From NCBI GenBank assembly GCA_002010075.1, contig MTMG01000008.1, positions 1-50,147 of the forward strand: 50,147 bases of DNA, read 5' to 3'. Positions 47,327 to 50,147 of the stretch are shown here, piece by piece. The DNA comes from Methanomicrobia archaeon JdFR-19. GTDB taxonomy: Archaea > Halobacteriota > Methanosarcinia > DSM-18856 > Methermicoccaceae. The notes beneath the pieces are model-generated. The model saw nothing but the letters and a program-made list of their open reading frames with translations, searched no databases and had not been told where the DNA came from. Numbering within the stretch: the stretch's first letter is position 1; each line of letters opens with the position of its first letter. Both the position numbers and the translations under genes were made by a program.

Positions 47327-49911
47327 CACCTTACTATCAGCACGACAGCACCTTCGGCATCAACAACATCCACTTTCTCCCCACCGACTACCACATCAGA
47401 GATTACCTCTATCGACTCAGGGGGCAGAATTATCTCTTCGCTGTTGATTGAGACCTTTATTCTCTCACCCTTGCTTGCTTTTTCAAGCTCTTCAGGTGTG
47501 AGTTTTTCAAGTGCCTTGATTATGTCCCTTGCTTTCTCTCTGAACATAGGTCCAAGCACATCCATCCTTGGCTTGAATCCCTTGACAACTCTCTCTATGT
47601 TTGGTTCCTCAAGCAGAACCACCACTTCAGAGTTCACAGTACCCGCTATGTCATCTTTCTCGATATCGTCTCCGTTTGCATATATCATGATTCTCTTCAG
47701 AGGAGCATTCAATGCAATCTTTTGCTCTGCTTTGTATCTTCTTATCGCAGACGTTATCGATGCTATTAACTCTCCGCTCTTCTCAGCCTCTTCATCTATG
47801 AGATTTTCATTTGGCTCTGGATACGGAGACAGATGAACACTCCCTTCTTCAAATTTTGAGTAAATCTCCTCTGTGATATGAGGAATGAATGGAGCAAGCA
47901 GTCTTGTGAGTGTGTTTAGCACAATGTAGAGGGTGTATCTTGCAGCTTTCTTTCCCTCTTCATCTCCCCCGTAGAGTCTTCCCTTAACGAGCTCTATGTA
48001 GTTATCTGCGAACACATTCCAGCAGAACCTTCTGATCTCTCTGAGTGTTGTGTCAAACTGGTATCTGTCCATCTCATCAACACACACGCTCACAAGTTTC
48101 TGGAGTTTGGATAGAATCCAGCGGTCGATTACCCACAACCTTTCAGGTTTTTCCTTGTTCAGACCCACGAGCATACAGAACCTTGCAATGCTCCATAGCT
48201 TTTGCTGGAAGCGAGATGCTGCCACGATATCCTTCCATCTGAACATGATATCTGAGCCGGTTGCACCACCTATTGCTGCCCACTGTCTCAATGCATCTGC
48301 TCCATACTTTTCAAGAACCTCCTCTGGCTGGATGTAGTTTCCTCTCGACTTTGACATCTTATGCCCGTCCTCTCCAAGAACCATTCCGTTTATTACTATG
48401 GTCTCCCATGGTCTCTTCCCAACAAGTGCATTTGAACGCAGTATTGTGTAGAATGCCCATGTTCTTATGATGTCATGTCCTTGCGGTCTGAGTTGGAGAG
48501 GGAGATATCCATTGTCGAGCCATCTTCCAACGTAGAGGGCAGATATCGACGAGTCCATCCACGTGTCGAGCACATCCTCCTCTCCCCTGAACTCTGTCGA
48601 GCCACATTTCTCACAAGGTGTTTTTGGTTTTTCAGTCATGGGGTCAACTGGCAACTCATCTTCTGAAGCAACCTTTACAGCACCACACTTCTCACAGTAC
48701 CATACTGGAATAGGGGTTGCGAATAATCTCTGTCTCGATATACACCAGTCCCATTCCATCCCCTCAATCCAGTTTTTGAGACGAATAAACATGTGTTCGG
48801 GAATCCACTCGATCTCTTCAGCCATCTTCAAAACATCTTCATGGTCTATTTTCACAAACCACTGCGACTCAGATAGAATCTCTATTGGGGTCTTACATCT
48901 CCAGCATATCCCAACATTCTGTTCGACATCTTCCTGATGGTACAACAGTCCCCCCCTCTTGAGGTCCCACACAACCGCCTGCTTACACTCATCTACTCTC
49001 ATACCCTCGTATTTGTCTGCGAGTGATGTCATCTTCCCGTCCTTTCCAATTGCCTTTCTCAAGGGGAGGGAATGTTCCTTCCACCATCTAACGTCTTGTT
49101 TGTCTCCAAATGTACATATCATCACAGCCCCTGTTCCGAATTGCGGGTCAACCTCCTCATCTGCAATCACCTCAACCTCATGCTCAAATAGTGGGACTCT
49201 AACCTTCTCACCTATGAGGTATGAGAATCTTTCATCGTCCGGATGAACTGCAATTGCAACACATGCACACAGAAGTTCAGGGCGGGTTGTTGCTATATCG
49301 AGTTTATCGAAATGGATGTAGTGGAGCGTACTCTTTCTCTTCTCATACTCCACTTCAGCATACGCAATGGCAGTCTCACATCTTGGGCACCAATTGACTG
49401 GGTGCTCCTCTCTATAAATCAGACCTTGCTCGTACATCCTCACAAACGATATCTGGGTGTGGGTATAGTATTCTGGATTCATTGTGATGTACTCGTTGCC
49501 CCAGTCTATTGAGAATCCAAGCCTTTTCATAGTATTCTTCATTCTTTCTATATTCGTCAGCGTAAGTTCTCTGCAGAGTTTTCTAAACTCCTCTCTATCC
49601 GCCTCACTCTTCGTTATTCCATACAGCTCCTCCACTTTCACCTCGGTAGGAAGTCCATGGCAGTCCCATCCCTGTGGGAACATTACATTGTATCCTCTCA
49701 TCCTCTTGTAACGGGCTATGAAGTCAATATAACACCAGTTGAGGGTATTTCCAATATGGAAACTTCCTGTGGGGTAGGGAGGGGGGGTATCTATTATGTA
49801 TCTCGGCCTGTCCGATTCTGGGTCGAATGAATACATGTCCTCCTTCCACAAGGAGTGCCACTTACTCTCGACCGATATCGCATTGTATTCCTTCGGGATA
49901 TCAGAGGACAT
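47326..49911 (-). CDS. valS: Valyl-tRNA synthetase
   Basis: Class I synthetase of 861 residues. HIGH-type motif HIGN is at 52-55, the editing CP1 domain follows, and the second motif is KMSKSRGN. Two zinc-finger-like pairs ([17 protein letters not shown]) are inserted before the second motif. The C-terminal anticodon-binding region is present. It is coupled to pus10 by the overlap TGATG. The stop is TGA. Confidence 0.97.
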   Translation of the reverse strand: MSSDIPKEYNAISVESKWHSLWKEDMYSFDPESDRPRYIIDTPPPYPTGSFHIGNTLNWCYIDFIARYKRMRGYNVMFPQGWDCHGLPTEVKVEELYGITKSEADREEFRKLCRELTLTNIERMKNTMKRLGFSIDWGNEYITMNPEYYTHTQISFVRMYEQGLIYREEHPVNWCPRCETAIAYAEVEYEKRKSTLHYIHFDKLDIATTRPELLCACVAIAVHPDDERFSYLIGEKVRVPLFEHEVEVIADEEVDPQFGTGAVMICTFGDKQDVRWWKEHSLPLRKAIGKDGKMTSLADKYEGMRVDECKQAVVWDLKRGGLLYHQEDVEQNVGICWRCKTPIEILSESQWFVKIDHEDVLKMAEEIEWIPEHMFIRLKNWIEGMEWDWCISRQRLFATPIPVWYCEKCGAVKVASEDELPVDPMTEKPKTPCEKCGSTEFRGEEDVLDTWMDSSISALYVGRWLDNGYLPLQLRPQGHDIIRTWAFYTILRSNALVGKRPWETIVINGMVLGEDGHKMSKSRGNYIQPEEVLEKYGADALRQWAAIGGATGSDIMFRWKDIVAASRFQQKLWSIARFCMLVGLNKEKPERLWVIDRWILSKLQKLVSVCVDEMDRYQFDTTLREIRRFCWNVFADNYIELVKGRLYGGDEEGKKAARYTLYIVLNTLTRLLAPFIPHITEEIYSKFEEGSVHLSPYPEPNENLIDEEAEKSGELIASITSAIRRYKAEQKIALNAPLKRIMIYANGDDIEKDDIAGTVNSEVVVLLEEPNIERVVKGFKPRMDVLGPMFREKARDIIKALEKLTPEELEKASKGERIKVSINSEEIILPPESIEVISDVVVGGEKVDVVDAEGAVVLIVR

Positions 49912-49943
49912 GGCTCACACTTTACACTCAATCTAAAAAAGTT

Positions 49944-50147
49944 TTATGTGAGATTGTCAAGTGTGATTATCTCAATCCCAGCGGGCTTTTTCACAACACT
50001 CCCTATCTTCCTACCAACTATCTTTTGCACTCCTCTTGCTGCTGCAATGTCAAGAAGTCCTTGCGTGATTACACCGTCAAATACGATAGCCATTATTGAA
50101 CCGTTGTTTTCTTTCAGCGTCTGTCTCAACTCCTTCACATCAACTTC
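49944..50147 (-). CDS. dnaG: Archaeal DnaG-like primase, C-terminus only (cut by window edge)
   Basis: The last 67 codons (with the stop) read VKELRQTLKENNG, then IVFDGVITQGLLDIAAARGV, VGRKIGSVVKKP and IEIITLDNLT, which match the end of archaeal DnaG, a TOPRIM primase-like protein that in archaea acts mainly with the exosome. The reading frame runs off the window, so the Toprim core is not visible. It ends 32 bases before valS on the same strand. The stop is TAA. Confidence 0.75.
   Translation of the reverse strand, partial: EVDVKELRQTLKENNGSIMAIVFDGVITQGLLDIAAARGVQKIVGRKIGSVVKKPAGIEIITLDNLT

Noticed and set aside
1-50147. tRNA, rRNA, CRISPR arrays, insertion sequences or prophage
   Set aside because: I saw no cloverleaf, rRNA-like stretch, regular spacer-repeat pattern, transposase or integrase; the gene content is all core chromosome.

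Overview
The window is archaeal chromosome, almost certainly from an anaerobic, F420-using euryarchaeote near the methanogen/ANME/Syntrophoarchaeum part of the tree. It carries TBP, Orc1/Cdc6, DNA polymerase D small subunit, archaeal DnaG, aCPSF1, proteasome beta, KEOPS Cgi121, a two-domain tRNA splicing endonuclease, Dph2, MptA, CofD and CofG, an ADP-dependent sugar kinase, and an aIF2-beta fused to a TRAM domain. TATA boxes precede several genes. The species cannot be named from this stretch. Genes are tightly packed, often with ATGA start/stop overlaps or overlapping convergent ends; the only gap over 300 bases is 26642-27042.

The main result concerns the genetic code. Eight genes are interrupted by in-frame TAG codons (12 codons in all): DUF2119, cofD, an XPD/DinG-type helicase, a THEP1-type NTPase, Cgi121, the ADP-dependent kinase, a small histidine kinase and Pus10. 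In seven of them (all but the kinase-like protein, where the case is weaker) the sequence beyond the TAG continues the same protein in the same frame with recognisable family motifs, for example helicase motif VI, the NXXE and GLGD motifs of the ADP kinase, and the second Cys pair of the Pus10 zinc site. None of the 52 genes whose stop lies in the window uses TAG as its final stop: I count 32 TGA and 20 TAA. The simplest reading is that TAG is a sense codon here. Pyrrolysine is the only amino acid known to be assigned to TAG in archaea, so general TAG-to-pyrrolysine decoding is the leading hypothesis. No pyl gene, tRNA gene or methylamine methyltransferase is visible in the window. A standard-code annotation would break these genes into fragments or truncate them.

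Layout. 1-7852 (minus): DUF131 (partial), DUF366, short fibrillarin, purL, AdoMet synthetase, a small radical SAM protein, dph2, endA and DUF2119. 7874-10138 (plus): flavin reductase, cofD and RlmE-TRAM. 10101-12688 (minus): ilvE and pycB. 12754-13584: a Nfo-like TIM barrel. 13576-17012 (minus): a small membrane protein, cobQ and the helicase. 17052-19867 (plus): lipoprotein, THEP1, EndoQ and DUF2240. 19868-21391 (minus): membrane phosphatase-like protein and Cgi121. 21453-22555 (plus): L10e and aIF2-beta. 22595-23898 (minus): CBS protein and signal peptidase. 23939-26641: DP1 facing cdc6. 26642-27042: probable replication origin with two inverted ORB-like elements. 27043-31898 (minus): PhoU/TrkA-C, MFS, aCPSF1 and psmB. 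32004-33445: a small unknown gene facing the ADP kinase. 33526-36463 (plus): NrdH-like redoxin, NrdD and a small histidine kinase. 36453-42286: purB, cofG, fumarase beta, site-2 protease, pyrG and Trm112. 42345-46096 (plus): DUF22, mptA, tbp, tsr3 and argG. 46103-50147 (minus): pus10, valS and the DnaG C-terminus.

Functionally the window is mostly information processing (translation, tRNA/rRNA modification, replication, RNA decay) plus nucleotide, amino acid and cofactor synthesis. A second oddity is NrdD, which stops at a TGA before the zinc-finger and glycyl-radical tail that class III ribonucleotide reductases need.
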